A stretch of DNA of 64,000 nt from Albidovulum denitrificans (lineage in GTDB: Bacteria; Pseudomonadota; Alphaproteobacteria; Rhodobacterales; Rhodobacteraceae), in the NCBI RefSeq assembly GCF_002973535.1, contig NZ_PVEP01000002.1, positions 248,001-312,000 of the forward strand, in the 5' to 3' direction. The notes beneath the pieces were generated by a model that searched no databases, had not been told where the DNA came from, and was given only the letters and a program-made list of their open reading frames with translations. The position numbers and the translations under genes are program-made. This document shows, piece by piece, positions 28,993-36,963 of this stretch. Position 1 is the stretch's first letter, and every line of letters begins with the position of its first letter.

Positions 28993-29994
28993 TCAGCCCT
29001 CCTCCGTCGGGGGGATGCCGATCCCGCCAAGCCCCGCCACCGCGTCGCGCCCGATCTCGGTCCCGAAATGCTGGGTCTGGCTCAGGCGCGGGAAGCGCCG
29101 GCGCAGCTCCTCGGACAGTTCGGGGGGCAGATGCTCCACCGTGGCCGGGTTCACCATCAGGCTTTCGGCGGCGATCCCCTCGGCAAAGACGATCTCATGC
29201 CGGTCGAAGACCAGGCTGAAATAATCGACAAAGCCGCCCTCGCGCCGCAGGATGGTGGCGTCATCGACCAGATGCTTGGCCTGCACCAGAATCTCGGCCA
29301 TGCCGCCGACGCGGGGGGTGCCGCGCTGATAGAGGAACAGCCGGTGATGCGGGCTGACGATCAGTTTCGATCCGTTGCCCAGCACGCCCGGCCGCACCAC
29401 GACCGGCGCGAAGGCGCCCTTGGCGCGCAGTGTCGCCCGCCCGATCCAGCGAATCTCCTGCGGCCCGTGATCGCGGGTCAGGACCCGGTCGCCGACCGCC
29501 AGCGCCTCGATCCGCTCCTGCCGGCCGTCGGGCAGGGTGATGCGGGTGCCTGCGGCGAAGGACACGCAGATCAGGTCGGTCAGCGGCAGCGACCCGTCCG
29601 CCGGACGCGCGGCCAGAAGCGTGTAATCGGTGCGCGGCGACAGGGGCGAGAGCGGCAGCAGGTACTCCGCCCCCGTCTCCCCGACAGAAAGAAGGATCGC
29701 CTCCACCTGCTCGCCATCCGCGCTCATGAAGGTGAAATGCGACTGCGGCCGGATCGCCTCGCCCGGCGCGCCGATCTCCGATCCTTCGGCCACCGCGCGC
29801 CCGCCGCCGTCGCAAAGACCAAGGCGCAGCCGCATCCCGGCCGCGTCGGGAACAAGGCGGTAGACATCGCCCGGCTCGCACAGGCCTTCGCCCGCGATGG
29901 GATCGCCAAGATTGGCCCCGCTGACAACCGGCAGGTGCCGGGCAGGGTGAACGACGGCCCAATGGGCAGGTCCGGGTCGAAGCTGGTCTGACAA
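28993..29994 (-). CDS. Hint (Hedgehog/intein-like) domain protein, N-terminus possibly frame-disrupted
   Basis: A 333-aa protein. The C-terminal two thirds is the Hint domain common in Rhodobacteraceae: ACVSF-type entry (ICVSFAAGTRITLPDGR), IEALAVGDRVLTRDHG, QEIRWIGR, LIVSPHHRLFLYQR and ILVQAKHLVDD. The N-terminal part has VVSGANLGDPI and GDVYRLVPDA. In this frame the only start is a TTG at 29994 without a ribosome-binding site. A neighbouring frame from GTG 30056 reads as plausible protein up to about 29942, where one extra C would join the two (354 aa). Function is unknown; self-processing or secreted-protein roles are proposed for Hint proteins. Confidence 0.7.
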   Translation of the reverse strand: MSDQLRPGPAHWAVVHPARHLPVVSGANLGDPIAGEGLCEPGDVYRLVPDAAGMRLRLGLCDGGGRAVAEGSEIGAPGEAIRPQSHFTFMSADGEQVEAILLSVGETGAEYLLPLSPLSPRTDYTLLAARPADGSLPLTDLICVSFAAGTRITLPDGRQERIEALAVGDRVLTRDHGPQEIRWIGRATLRAKGAFAPVVVRPGVLGNGSKLIVSPHHRLFLYQRGTPRVGGMAEILVQAKHLVDDATILRREGGFVDYFSLVFDRHEIVFAEGIAAESLMVNPATVEHLPPELSEELRRRFPRLSQTQHFGTEIGRDAVAGLGGIGIPPTEEG

Positions 29995-30121
29995 AGGTAG
30001 GTCCGGTCGGAGTGGTCTTTCAGCCGTAGCAGCCGCGCCCCCGCCACGTCAATCACGCCGCCTCTGGCCCTTGCCCGCCGCCGCCCGTAGATTGGCCGGG
30101 ACAGAAGGGCAGGAGGCAGGG

Positions 30122-30901
30122 ATGGATCTGGGTATCACCGGGAAACGGGCGCTGATCACGGGCGCGTCGAAGGGCCTTGGCCGTGGCTGCGCCGAGGCGC
30201 TGGCGGCGGCCGGGGTCGATCTGGTCCTGAACGCGCGGGGGGCCGAGGCGCTGAAGGCGACGGCAAGCGACATCGCCGCCCGCCACGGCGTCACCGTCAC
30301 GCCCGTCGCCGCCGACATCACCACCGCCGAGGGGCAGGAAACGGTGCTTCAGGCCGCGGGCGCCCTCGACATCCTCGTCACCAACGCGGGCGGCCCACCC
30401 CCCGGCCTCTGGTCCGACTGGGGGCGGGAGGATTTCATCCGTGCGCTCGACGCCAACATGCTGACGCCGGTCGCGCTGATGAAGGCCAGCCTGCCGGGCA
30501 TGATCGACCGGGGTTGGGGCCGGGTGGTCAACATCACCTCGCAATCGGTGAAATCCCCCATCGCGCAGCTTGGCCTTTCGAACGCCGCCCGCGCCGGGCT
30601 GACGGGCTATGTCGCAGGCACCGCCCGGCAGGTCGCGCCCCATGGCGTGACGATCAACAACCTTCTGCCCGGCATCCACGCCACCGACCGCGCCGACGCG
30701 CTCGACGGCGGGGTGGCCAAGGCCCAGGGCATCACGCTCGATGAGGCCCGCGCGCGCCGCGCCGCGACCGTCCCGGCCCGCCGCTACGGCACGGCGGCGG
30801 AATTCGGCGCCATGTGCGCCTTTCTCTGCTCGGTCCACGCGGGCTATATCGTCGGCCAGAACATCCTGCTCGACGGCGGCGCCTTCAACGCGACACTATA
30901 G
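30122..30901 (+). CDS. Atypical short-chain dehydrogenase (BKR-like, lacks catalytic Tyr)
   Basis: A 259-aa SDR with the NAD(P)-binding TGASKGLGRG motif and NAGG, but where the YxxxK pair should be it reads GLSNAARAGL, so Tyr and Lys are missing while the preceding Ser (NITSQS) remains. I recall an SDR subgroup (BKR-like with atypical active site) with exactly this pattern. Start ATG 30122 follows CAGGAGGCAGGG. Activity as a classical oxidoreductase is doubtful. A 3'-flanking repeat element follows 11 bases after the stop. Confidence 0.85.
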   Translation: MDLGITGKRALITGASKGLGRGCAEALAAAGVDLVLNARGAEALKATASDIAARHGVTVTPVAADITTAEGQETVLQAAGALDILVTNAGGPPPGLWSDWGREDFIRALDANMLTPVALMKASLPGMIDRGWGRVVNITSQSVKSPIAQLGLSNAARAGLTGYVAGTARQVAPHGVTINNLLPGIHATDRADALDGGVAKAQGITLDEARARRAATVPARRYGTAAEFGAMCAFLCSVHAGYIVGQNILLDGGAFNATL

Positions 30902-30912
30902 ACTTCTTCAGT

Positions 30913-30961
30913 CTTCTTCTGTTTCCAAATACTCCGGGTGGGTCCGGGAGGGCAGCGCCCT
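30913..30961 (+). repeat. 3'-flanking element copy 1 (AT-rich core plus GC hairpin)
   Basis: The core at 30913-30937 reads CTTCTTCTGTTTCCAAATAC and then TCCGG; it is the most divergent of four copies. An AGGGC-AGC-GCCCT hairpin follows (30949-30961). It lies directly downstream of the dehydrogenase gene in the same orientation. The same arrangement is seen at 35615-35707 and 38470-38529. It probably belongs to the 3' untranslated region of the upstream transcript. Confidence 0.6.
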
Positions 30962-31055
30962 GCCGGCTTTGCCGATGAAACGCGACCTTGCGGGGCCGGG
31001 GCGGGGCTGCTATCCCGCCCTGAACCCGATAAAATCGCTCAGGCAAGGACAGCGC

Positions 31056-32165
31056 GTGCCAACCCCGCCCAGACTTGAGGTCCGAAACCTGATCCGCCGC
31101 TTCGACGGGCGGACGGTGGTGGACGACGTGTCGCTGGCGATCGAGCCGGGGCAGGTCACCTGCCTGCTGGGGCCGTCCGGCTGCGGCAAGTCGACGACGC
31201 TCAGGATGATCGCGGGTGTCGACATGCAGGACCAGGGCTCCATCTGGGTCGATGGCAAGCTGATCTGCGACACCGTCTTCCGCATCCCGCCCGAACGCCG
31301 TGCCATCGGCCTGATGTTTCAGGATTTTGCGCTCTTCCCGCATCTCTCGGTCGCCGAAAACGTCGCCTTCGGCCTGCCGAAAGGCGCCACGCGCGACATG
31401 AGAAGGGTAGAAGAACTCCTTGATCGCGTGTCGCTTTCCGGCTTCGGACCGAAATTCCCGCATGAGCTTTCGGGCGGCGAACAGCAGCGCGTCGCACTGG
31501 CCCGTGCGCTCGCCCCGCGGCCGCGCATCCTGTTGATGGACGAACCCTTTTCGGGCCTCGACGAACGGCTGCGCGACGGCATCCGCGACGACACGCTGTC
31601 TCTTCTGAAGGAAGAGGGGACGGCCGTCCTTCTGGTCACGCATGAACCGCATGAGGCGATGCGCATGGCCGATGAGATCGCGCTGATGCGCAGCGGGCGG
31701 ATCGTTCAGCGCGGCGCGCCCTACAATATCTACAACGCCCCGGTGGATCGTGCCGCGGCAGGTTTCTTTTCTGACATCAATATCTTGCGTGGCGAAGTTC
31801 AGGGCGCGCTCACACGCACCGCCTTTGGCGAATTCCTCGCCCCCGGCGTCCCCGACGGCACCGAGGTGGAGATCGTCATCCGCCCCCAGCACATCAAGAT
31901 CGACTTCGACCGCGCGGGCCGGGGGCCGAACCCGACGGCTGAGGACGGTACACCCGCCCGTGCCACTGTGGAACGCGCCCGATTCCTTGGCCGCGAAAGC
32001 CTCGTCGAATTCCGAATGTCCTTCGATAACAGTATCTTGCGCGCGACCGTTCCGGCGGTTTTTCTGCCGCGCCCCGGCACCGTCATGTGGCTGATGATCC
32101 GCCGCGACCGTTGTTTCGTCTTCCCCGTTACCACCCCTCAGGCGGGGGACAGCGTGGCGAGGTAA
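31056..32165 (+). CDS. ABC transporter ATP-binding protein, Fe(3+)/FbpC-like
   Basis: A 369-aa ATPase with a GTG start (AAGGA upstream). Walker A GPSGCGKST, the Q-loop MFQDFALFPHLSV, signature LSGGEQQRVALARAL, Walker B ILLMDEPFSGLD and the H-loop THEP are complete. A C-terminal TOBE-like domain follows from about residue 260. The IPPERRAIGLMFQDFALFPH stretch resembles iron(III) transporters (FbpC/AfuC). No permease or binding protein is adjacent, so it is an orphan ATPase here. Its end overlaps the convergent regulator by 28 bases. Confidence 0.88.
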   Translation: MPTPPRLEVRNLIRRFDGRTVVDDVSLAIEPGQVTCLLGPSGCGKSTTLRMIAGVDMQDQGSIWVDGKLICDTVFRIPPERRAIGLMFQDFALFPHLSVAENVAFGLPKGATRDMRRVEELLDRVSLSGFGPKFPHELSGGEQQRVALARALAPRPRILLMDEPFSGLDERLRDGIRDDTLSLLKEEGTAVLLVTHEPHEAMRMADEIALMRSGRIVQRGAPYNIYNAPVDRAAAGFFSDINILRGEVQGALTRTAFGEFLAPGVPDGTEVEIVIRPQHIKIDFDRAGRGPNPTAEDGTPARATVERARFLGRESLVEFRMSFDNSILRATVPAVFLPRPGTVMWLMIRRDRCFVFPVTTPQAGDSVAR

Positions 32166-32800
32166 TCGTCCACCGTTTTGCCGGGTTCGGGCAGGAAGGC
32201 GCCGCCGTCATGGGTCAGCCCCGTCACAAGATCGACGCGGAACACCCTGAAATCATGAAATTTCTCGGCCCAACCGGTCAGGGTCCAGACCTTGCCCCAA
32301 TAGTCAAGGTGCAAGGGCCTTACCCGCTGCGCCTCGCCCCCGCGATAGGTCAGCCGCAGGGTCAGGTGATCGCGGATTGCCCGGCGGATCAGCGCCAGAT
32401 GCGGCGCGGCGCGGGCGGCCTCTTCGCTGGCGAAGACGAAACTGTCGCTGCCGGGGTCCTGCGCGCGGGCGGGCGCAACGGCCCCGATCTTGGCGCGCAA
32501 GCTTGCGGCGGCGCGGGAAAGGGTCGGGTCCTCGGCGCCTGCGGCCAGCGCCACGCCCAGGCGCAGCGCCTCGAACTCATCCCGTGTCAGGGCCATCGGG
32601 GGCAGGGTGGTCGGCTCGCGCATCTGATAGCCGATGCCGCGTGCGCCCTCCACGGGCAGGCCACTGTCGGCAAGTGTCGCCATGTCGCGCCAGATGGTGC
32701 GCACCGAAACGCCCAGCCGCGCCGCCAGATCGGTCGCGCGGTGCAGCCTGCCGTCGCGCAGGATCTGGACGATGTCGAACAGGCGGTTCTTGCGGGTCAA
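32138..32800 (-). CDS. HTH-WYL (YafY-family) transcriptional regulator
   Basis: A 220-aa regulator. Residues 1-60 form a winged helix-turn-helix of the HTH_11 type (RLFDIVQILRDGRLHRATDL to SVRTIWRDMATL). The C-terminal part carries a WYL-like domain (RPLHLDYWGKVWTLTGW). Start is TTG 32800 with GGAG eight bases upstream. A perfect 9-bp dyad that encloses its own -10 box lies 17 bases upstream, pointing to autoregulation. It is divergent from tatA. Confidence 0.85.
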   Translation of the reverse strand: MTRKNRLFDIVQILRDGRLHRATDLAARLGVSVRTIWRDMATLADSGLPVEGARGIGYQMREPTTLPPMALTRDEFEALRLGVALAAGAEDPTLSRAAASLRAKIGAVAPARAQDPGSDSFVFASEEAARAAPHLALIRRAIRDHLTLRLTYRGGEAQRVRPLHLDYWGKVWTLTGWAEKFHDFRVFRVDLVTGLTHDGGAFLPEPGKTVDDYLATLSPA

Positions 32801-32816
32801 CGACGATTTCTCCGTG

Positions 32817-32840
32817 CAACTGACAATATAATGTCAGTTG
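32817..32840 (-). promoter_or_regulatory. Palindromic operator overlapping the WYL regulator promoter
   Basis: CAACTGACA (32817-32825) and TGTCAGTTG (32832-32840) are perfect inverted arms around ATATAA. On the minus strand the centre reads TTATAT and serves as a -10 box, with TTGCCG 17 bases upstream as -35. A repressor bound here would cover the promoter. The arms are seen directly; assignment to the adjacent regulator is inferred from position. Confidence 0.7.
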
Positions 32841-32888
32841 ATCCCGCCCGGCAAGCCCTGCGGCCGATCAACAGGGCGCGAAGGGGCT

Positions 32889-32916
32889 TTGACCGCGCGG
32901 TGCGAGGTCTTACACC
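32889..32916 (+). promoter_or_regulatory. Candidate sigma-70 promoter of tatABC
   Basis: TTGACC (32889-32894), a 16-base spacer and TACACC (32911-32916) lie about 50 bases before the tatA start. The match is reasonable but not perfect, and no transcription start is known. Confidence 0.4.
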
Positions 32917-32965
32917 TGATGAAGGAGAACGGGCGCCGGCGAACAGCGCCCAAGGAGTAAGACAC

Positions 32966-33181
32966 ATGCTTAACAACATCGGCATCCCCGGCCTGATCCT
33001 GATCGCCGTCGTCGTCCTCGTCCTTTTCGGCAAGGGCAAGGTTTCCTCGCTCATGGGTGAGGTCGGCAAGGGTATCACGTCCTTCAAGAAGGGCATCAAG
33101 GACGGCACGGAAGAGATCGAGCGCGCCTCGGCGGACAGCGCCCGCGACGTGACCCCCGAATCCGAGAAGGACAAGGCGTAA
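32966..33181 (+). CDS. tatA: Sec-independent protein translocase TatA
   Basis: TatA (71 aa) forms the pore component of the twin-arginine system, which exports folded proteins. It has the short N-terminal membrane helix (GIPGLILIAVVVLVLFG), the hinge FGKGKVSSL and an amphipathic helix (GEVGKGITSFKKGIKDG) followed by a charged tail. AAGGAG precedes the ATG by 8 bases. It is the first gene of tatABC. Confidence 0.95.
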   Translation: MLNNIGIPGLILIAVVVLVLFGKGKVSSLMGEVGKGITSFKKGIKDGTEEIERASADSARDVTPESEKDKA

Positions 33182-33217
33182 GCCTGACCTTCGCCTGAAC
33201 CGGGGCGCGAGACATCC

Positions 33218-33844
33218 ATGTTCGACATTGGCGGAGGTGAGCTTCTGCTCATCGGCATTGTGGCGCTGATCGTGGTCGGTCCCAAGGACCTGCCCGGCAT
33301 GTTCCACACCATCGGCCGGTTTACCGCGAAGGCGCGGTCGATGGGGCGCGAGTTCCAGCGCGCGATGGACGATGCCGCGAAGGAATCCGGCGTCAAGGGC
33401 GCGGCGGATGACCTGAAAGCGATGACCTCGAAGAAAAGCCTCGGCCTCGACGCGCTCGACAAGGCGGCGTCGAAGTTCGAGAAGTGGCAGCCGAACAAGA
33501 CGGCCGAGACGAAACCGGCCACGCCGAAATCGCCCGCCCCGCAATCGGCCACACCGAAAGGGCCAGAGACGGCCGCGCTGGCCGAGAAGAAGAAGCAGGA
33601 GCAGGCCGCGCGTCTGGCCGAAATGGCCGAACGCAAGGCCGCAAGGGCCGAGGGCGCCGCCCCGGCGGAGACCCCCGCCGCGAAACCGGCACCGAAGGCG
33701 AAGCCCGCCAAGGCCCCTGCGAAAGCGGCCAAGGCCCCGGCCAAGCCGAAGGCGGCCCCGGCGAAACCCGCCAGAACCGCCGCCACCAAACCCACGAAAC
33801 CCAAAGCGCCCGCCAAGCCCCGCGCGAAGAAGGGTGAGGCATGA
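33218..33844 (+). CDS. tatB: Sec-independent protein translocase TatB
   Basis: TatB (208 aa) binds twin-arginine signal peptides together with TatC. The N-terminus MFDIGGGELLLIGIVALIVVGPKDLPG is diagnostic (GPKDLP distinguishes it from TatA), followed by an amphipathic helix. The last 100 residues are an Ala/Lys/Pro-rich low-complexity tail, longer than usual. ATGA overlap with tatC. Confidence 0.95.
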   Translation: MFDIGGGELLLIGIVALIVVGPKDLPGMFHTIGRFTAKARSMGREFQRAMDDAAKESGVKGAADDLKAMTSKKSLGLDALDKAASKFEKWQPNKTAETKPATPKSPAPQSATPKGPETAALAEKKKQEQAARLAEMAERKAARAEGAAPAETPAAKPAPKAKPAKAPAKAAKAPAKPKAAPAKPARTAATKPTKPKAPAKPRAKKGEA

Positions 33845-34746
33845 GCACGAACGAAGACATCGAGGATTCCTCCGCCCCCCTGATCGAGCATCTGGCAGAG
33901 CTTCGGACCCGCCTTCTGTGGTCGCTTCTGGCCTTCATCATCGCCATGGTGGCCTGCTTTTCCTTCGGCAGCGCCATCCTCGATTTCCTGCTGATCCCGA
34001 TCGAAAACACGATGCGCGCGCTCGGCAACCAGAACCCGGTGATGCAATACACCGCGCCGCAGGAATATTTCTTCACCCTGATTCGCATCTCCATGGTGGG
34101 CGGGCTGGCGCTGTCCTTCCCGGTCATCGCCTATCAGATGTGGCGCTTCGTGGCGCCGGGGCTGTACCGCAGCGAAAAGCAGGCCTTCCTGCCCTTCCTC
34201 ATCGCCTCGCCGGTGCTGTTCCTCGCCGGGGCGTCGTTTGCGCATTTCGTCGTCGTGCCGATGGCGATGAAATTCTTCCTCGGCTTCGCCGACCTGCCGT
34301 CCTATGTCGCGGCGCTGGTGACCGGGCAGGGGGAGCCGGCAAGCTCTGACCACGGGATCGAGATCGTCTTCAACGGCAAGGTCAACGAAACCCTCGACAT
34401 CACGCTGAAAATGATCGTGGCCTTCGGGCTTTGCTTCCAGCTTCCGGTGCTGCTGACGCTGATGGGCAAGGCGGGGCTGGCAAGCTCACGCGGGCTGCGC
34501 AGCGTGCGCAAATACGCCATCGTGGCGATCCTGACCGTCGCGGCGCTGGTGACGCCGCCGGATGTGACGACGCAGGTGATCCTTTTTACCGTGGTCTACG
34601 GGCTTTATGAGATCTCCATCTACCTCGTCCAATGGGTCGAGAAGAAGAAGGACGAAGAGGCCCGCGCCGAAGGAATCATCGGGGAGGATGAAAGCCTCTT
34701 CGATGTGGATGAGGATGAGGACGACGAGGGCGACACCAAGGCATGA
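33841..34746 (+). CDS. tatC: Sec-independent protein translocase TatC
   Basis: TatC (301 aa) is the six-helix receptor for twin-arginine signal peptides. LIEHLAELRTRLLWSL at the N-terminus, the YTAPQEYFFTLIRIS segment and SPVLFLAGASFAHFVV are conserved. The C-terminal tail is unusually acidic (DEDEDDEGDTKA). Four-base overlaps join it to tatB upstream and to a DUF815 ATPase downstream. Confidence 0.96.
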   Translation: MSTNEDIEDSSAPLIEHLAELRTRLLWSLLAFIIAMVACFSFGSAILDFLLIPIENTMRALGNQNPVMQYTAPQEYFFTLIRISMVGGLALSFPVIAYQMWRFVAPGLYRSEKQAFLPFLIASPVLFLAGASFAHFVVVPMAMKFFLGFADLPSYVAALVTGQGEPASSDHGIEIVFNGKVNETLDITLKMIVAFGLCFQLPVLLTLMGKAGLASSRGLRSVRKYAIVAILTVAALVTPPDVTTQVILFTVVYGLYEISIYLVQWVEKKKDEEARAEGIIGEDESLFDVDEDEDDEGDTKA

Positions 34747-35585
34747 GCGACGAGAGCCTGAAACGCATCGCCGAGGCGCTGGAACGGCTGGCGCCCGCCC
34801 CGGCGGCGGCGCCGGATTTCGCGGCGGCAGAGGCTTTTGTCTGGCATGTCGCACCCGACCGGCTTGAACCCGTAGGCAAGGTCGCGCGGGTGGGCCTGCC
34901 GCTTCTCGTGGGTATCGACCGGGCGCGCGACATCCTTCTGGCCAACACACGCCAGTTCGCCAAGGGCCACCCGGCCAATAACGCGCTTCTCTGGGGCGCG
35001 CGGGGGATGGGGAAATCCTCGCTCGTCAAGGCGATCCATGCCGAGGTGCTGGGCGAGGGGCTGGCCCTGAAGATCGTCGAACTGAGCCGTGAGGATCTGC
35101 CGACGGTCAGCCGCCTTCTGGCCCATCTGCGCGGCGCCCCCGAATGCCGCTTCATCCTCTTCTGCGACGACCTGTCGTTCAGCCATGACGATCAGCATTA
35201 CAAATCGCTGAAGGCGGTGCTGGACGGCGGCATCGAGGGGCGGCCGGAAAACGTGTTGTTCTACGCCACCTCGAACCGCCGCCACCTGATGCCGCGCGAC
35301 ATGATCGAGAATGAACGCTCCACCGCGATCAGCCCCTCCGAGGCGACAGAGGAAAAGGTCTCCCTCTCCGACCGCTTCGGGCTTTGGCTTGGTTTCCATC
35401 CCTGCTCGCAGGACGATTACCTCGCCATGATCCGGGGCTATTGCGACGCCGCCGGGATCGCGATTCCGGATGCCGATCTGCGCGCCGAGGCGATCGAATG
35501 GCAGGCCACGCGCGGCGCCCGTTCGGGCCGCGTCGCCTGGCAATATTTCACCGACCTCGCCGGTCGCCGCGGCGTCACGCTCTGA
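34743..35585 (+). CDS. DUF815 family AAA ATPase
   Basis: A 280-aa P-loop ATPase. Walker A GARGMGKSSLVK (about residues 84-95), Walker B FILFCDDLSF, the YKSLKAVLDGGIE segment and sensor YATSNRRHLMPRDM match the DUF815 family. Its biochemical role is not established as far as I know. It overlaps tatC by four bases (ATGA), so it is made together with the Tat translocase. A CCGCCC-TTTC-GGGCGG hairpin follows its stop. Confidence 0.88.
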   Translation: MSDESLKRIAEALERLAPAPAAAPDFAAAEAFVWHVAPDRLEPVGKVARVGLPLLVGIDRARDILLANTRQFAKGHPANNALLWGARGMGKSSLVKAIHAEVLGEGLALKIVELSREDLPTVSRLLAHLRGAPECRFILFCDDLSFSHDDQHYKSLKAVLDGGIEGRPENVLFYATSNRRHLMPRDMIENERSTAISPSEATEEKVSLSDRFGLWLGFHPCSQDDYLAMIRGYCDAAGIAIPDADLRAEAIEWQATRGARSGRVAWQYFTDLAGRRGVTL

Positions 35586-35601
35586 CCGCCCTTTCGGGCG
35601 G
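35586..35601. terminator. Hairpin directly after the DUF815 gene
   Basis: CCGCCC (35586-35591) pairs with GGGCGG (35596-35601) around a TTTC loop, starting at the base after the stop codon. No T run follows on the plus strand. On the minus strand it lies beyond the 3'-flanking element copy read from nlpD, matching the element-plus-hairpin layout. Confidence 0.5.
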
Positions 35602-35614
35602 GCCTGCCGGCGGC

Positions 35615-35707
35615 GAGTATTTTTTGCAACGAAGAAGCCGCCATCGTGCTTCTTCGTTGTCAAAATACTCCGGGGGGAGGCCGCAAGGCCGGGGGGCAGC
35701 GCCCCCC
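35615..35707. repeat. 3'-flanking element copies 2 and 3, head-to-head between convergent genes
   Basis: A minus-strand copy (35615-35638) and a plus-strand copy (35648-35672) of the CTTCTTCGTTG-CAAAATACTC core face each other across a 9-base loop and form a near-perfect inverted repeat of about 23 bp. The plus copy is followed by GGCC-GCAA-GGCC and a GGGGGGC-AGC-GCCCCCC hairpin (35691-35707). The element lies between DUF815 (plus) and nlpD (minus), so each copy is sense for the gene before it. It probably works as a two-way transcript end. Confidence 0.7.
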
Positions 35708-35722
35708 TTCCGCGGGCCGGTC

Positions 35723-36901
35723 TTACTGGAGATAGGGCATCGGATCGACGCTTTCAAAGCCCTGGCGGACCTCGAAATGGACGAAGGCGGGGTCGGTGGC
35801 GCGGACCTTGGCGATGGGCTGGCCGCGCTTGACCTTGTCGCCCTTGGCCACGGTCAGCTTGTCGATATTGGCATAGATCGTCAGCAGGTTGCCCTCGTGG
35901 CGCACCACCAGAACCGGGACGCCGTCGGTATCCTTGGTGATCGCCGCCGCCGTGCCGTCGCCTGCCGCCGTGACCGTGGTCCCGGCCGGGGCGGCGATGT
36001 CGATGCCGTCGTTCTTCTTCTTCTGGTAGCCTCGGATGATCTTGCCCGAGACCGGCATGGCAAGCTTCGAGGTGCCGGAGGCGGCGGTCTTCTGTGCGCC
36101 GAGATCGGGCGCCGACGGCGTCTTGGGCGCCTGGGCGGCGGGGGCGGTCTTTTCCGCCGGAAGCGGTTTCGCGGCCGAGGGCGGCGTCGGCGTGGGGGAA
36201 CCCGCGCCGGGCGCGGTGACGGTTTCGGCCGACGCCGTCCGGCCCTGGGCCATGGCGATCGGGATCAGGAGCGTCTGGCCCTCGCGCACCGCAAGATCGG
36301 GGCCAAGCCCGTTCCAGTCGGCCAGCGCCTTGACGTTGACGTTATAAAGCCGCGCGACGGAATAGGCCGTCTCGCCCCGCTGGACGCGGTGGCGGATCGG
36401 TTCGGTCTGGCCGATGGTGCTGGTCGTGCGGGGGGCGGAGCCGATGGCGGGGCTGCCCTGTTCGGCGCGGTCGATGGCGCCCGAGGCGATGGTGGTGACG
36501 TCGATGCCGCCCACCGGCGCGCTGGTCGTCGGCGGCACGGCGCCGCCCGCGACGCGGCGGGGCAGGGCCAGAACCTCGCCCTCGCGCAGCACGGTGGCCG
36601 GTGCGATGGCGTTGTAGGTGGCCAGTTCGCCCCCCGGCAGGCCGATGCGGTCGGCGACGCTTTGTACCGTGTCGCCGCGCCGGGCGACGACGATCTGGTA
36701 GGTCGGGTAGGAGATCACGCCCCGGTCATCGGTGGACGGGCGCGGCAGGGTGGCGTTGCGCGCGGCATCGGTGGTGTCGAACCCGCCGCGGCCGAAATTC
36801 CGCATGTCGATATCGAAACCGCCATTGGGATCGCAGGCGGTCAGGGCAAGAAGGCTGATCCCGGCAAGGGCGGGCAGCGGCGAAAGGTGGCGGCGCGACA
36901 T
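35723..36901 (-). CDS. nlpD: NlpD-like LysM/M23 lipoprotein (degenerate peptidase)
   Basis: A 392-aa lipoprotein: lipobox LTAC (Cys23), a LysM domain near residues 58-110 (YQIVVARRGDTVQSVADR), a second LysM (HRVQRGETAYSVARLYN), an Ala/Pro/Thr linker and a C-terminal M23 domain. The zinc motif has lost its first His (NDGIDIA instead of HxGxDI) and the HxH reads VHFEV, as in E. coli NlpD. It should therefore activate amidases rather than cut peptidoglycan itself. The surE-pcm-nlpD order is the same as in E. coli. ATG 36901 has TGAGGA upstream. Confidence 0.85.
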   Translation of the reverse strand: MSRRHLSPLPALAGISLLALTACDPNGGFDIDMRNFGRGGFDTTDAARNATLPRPSTDDRGVISYPTYQIVVARRGDTVQSVADRIGLPGGELATYNAIAPATVLREGEVLALPRRVAGGAVPPTTSAPVGGIDVTTIASGAIDRAEQGSPAIGSAPRTTSTIGQTEPIRHRVQRGETAYSVARLYNVNVKALADWNGLGPDLAVREGQTLLIPIAMAQGRTASAETVTAPGAGSPTPTPPSAAKPLPAEKTAPAAQAPKTPSAPDLGAQKTAASGTSKLAMPVSGKIIRGYQKKKNDGIDIAAPAGTTVTAAGDGTAAAITKDTDGVPVLVVRHEGNLLTIYANIDKLTVAKGDKVKRGQPIAKVRATDPAFVHFEVRQGFESVDPMPYLQ

Positions 36902-36963
36902 GGCTCGATCCTCACTGTCCGGCCCGTTCCTGCGGGCCTTGTCATCCTCGGTCCTGCGAAGGG

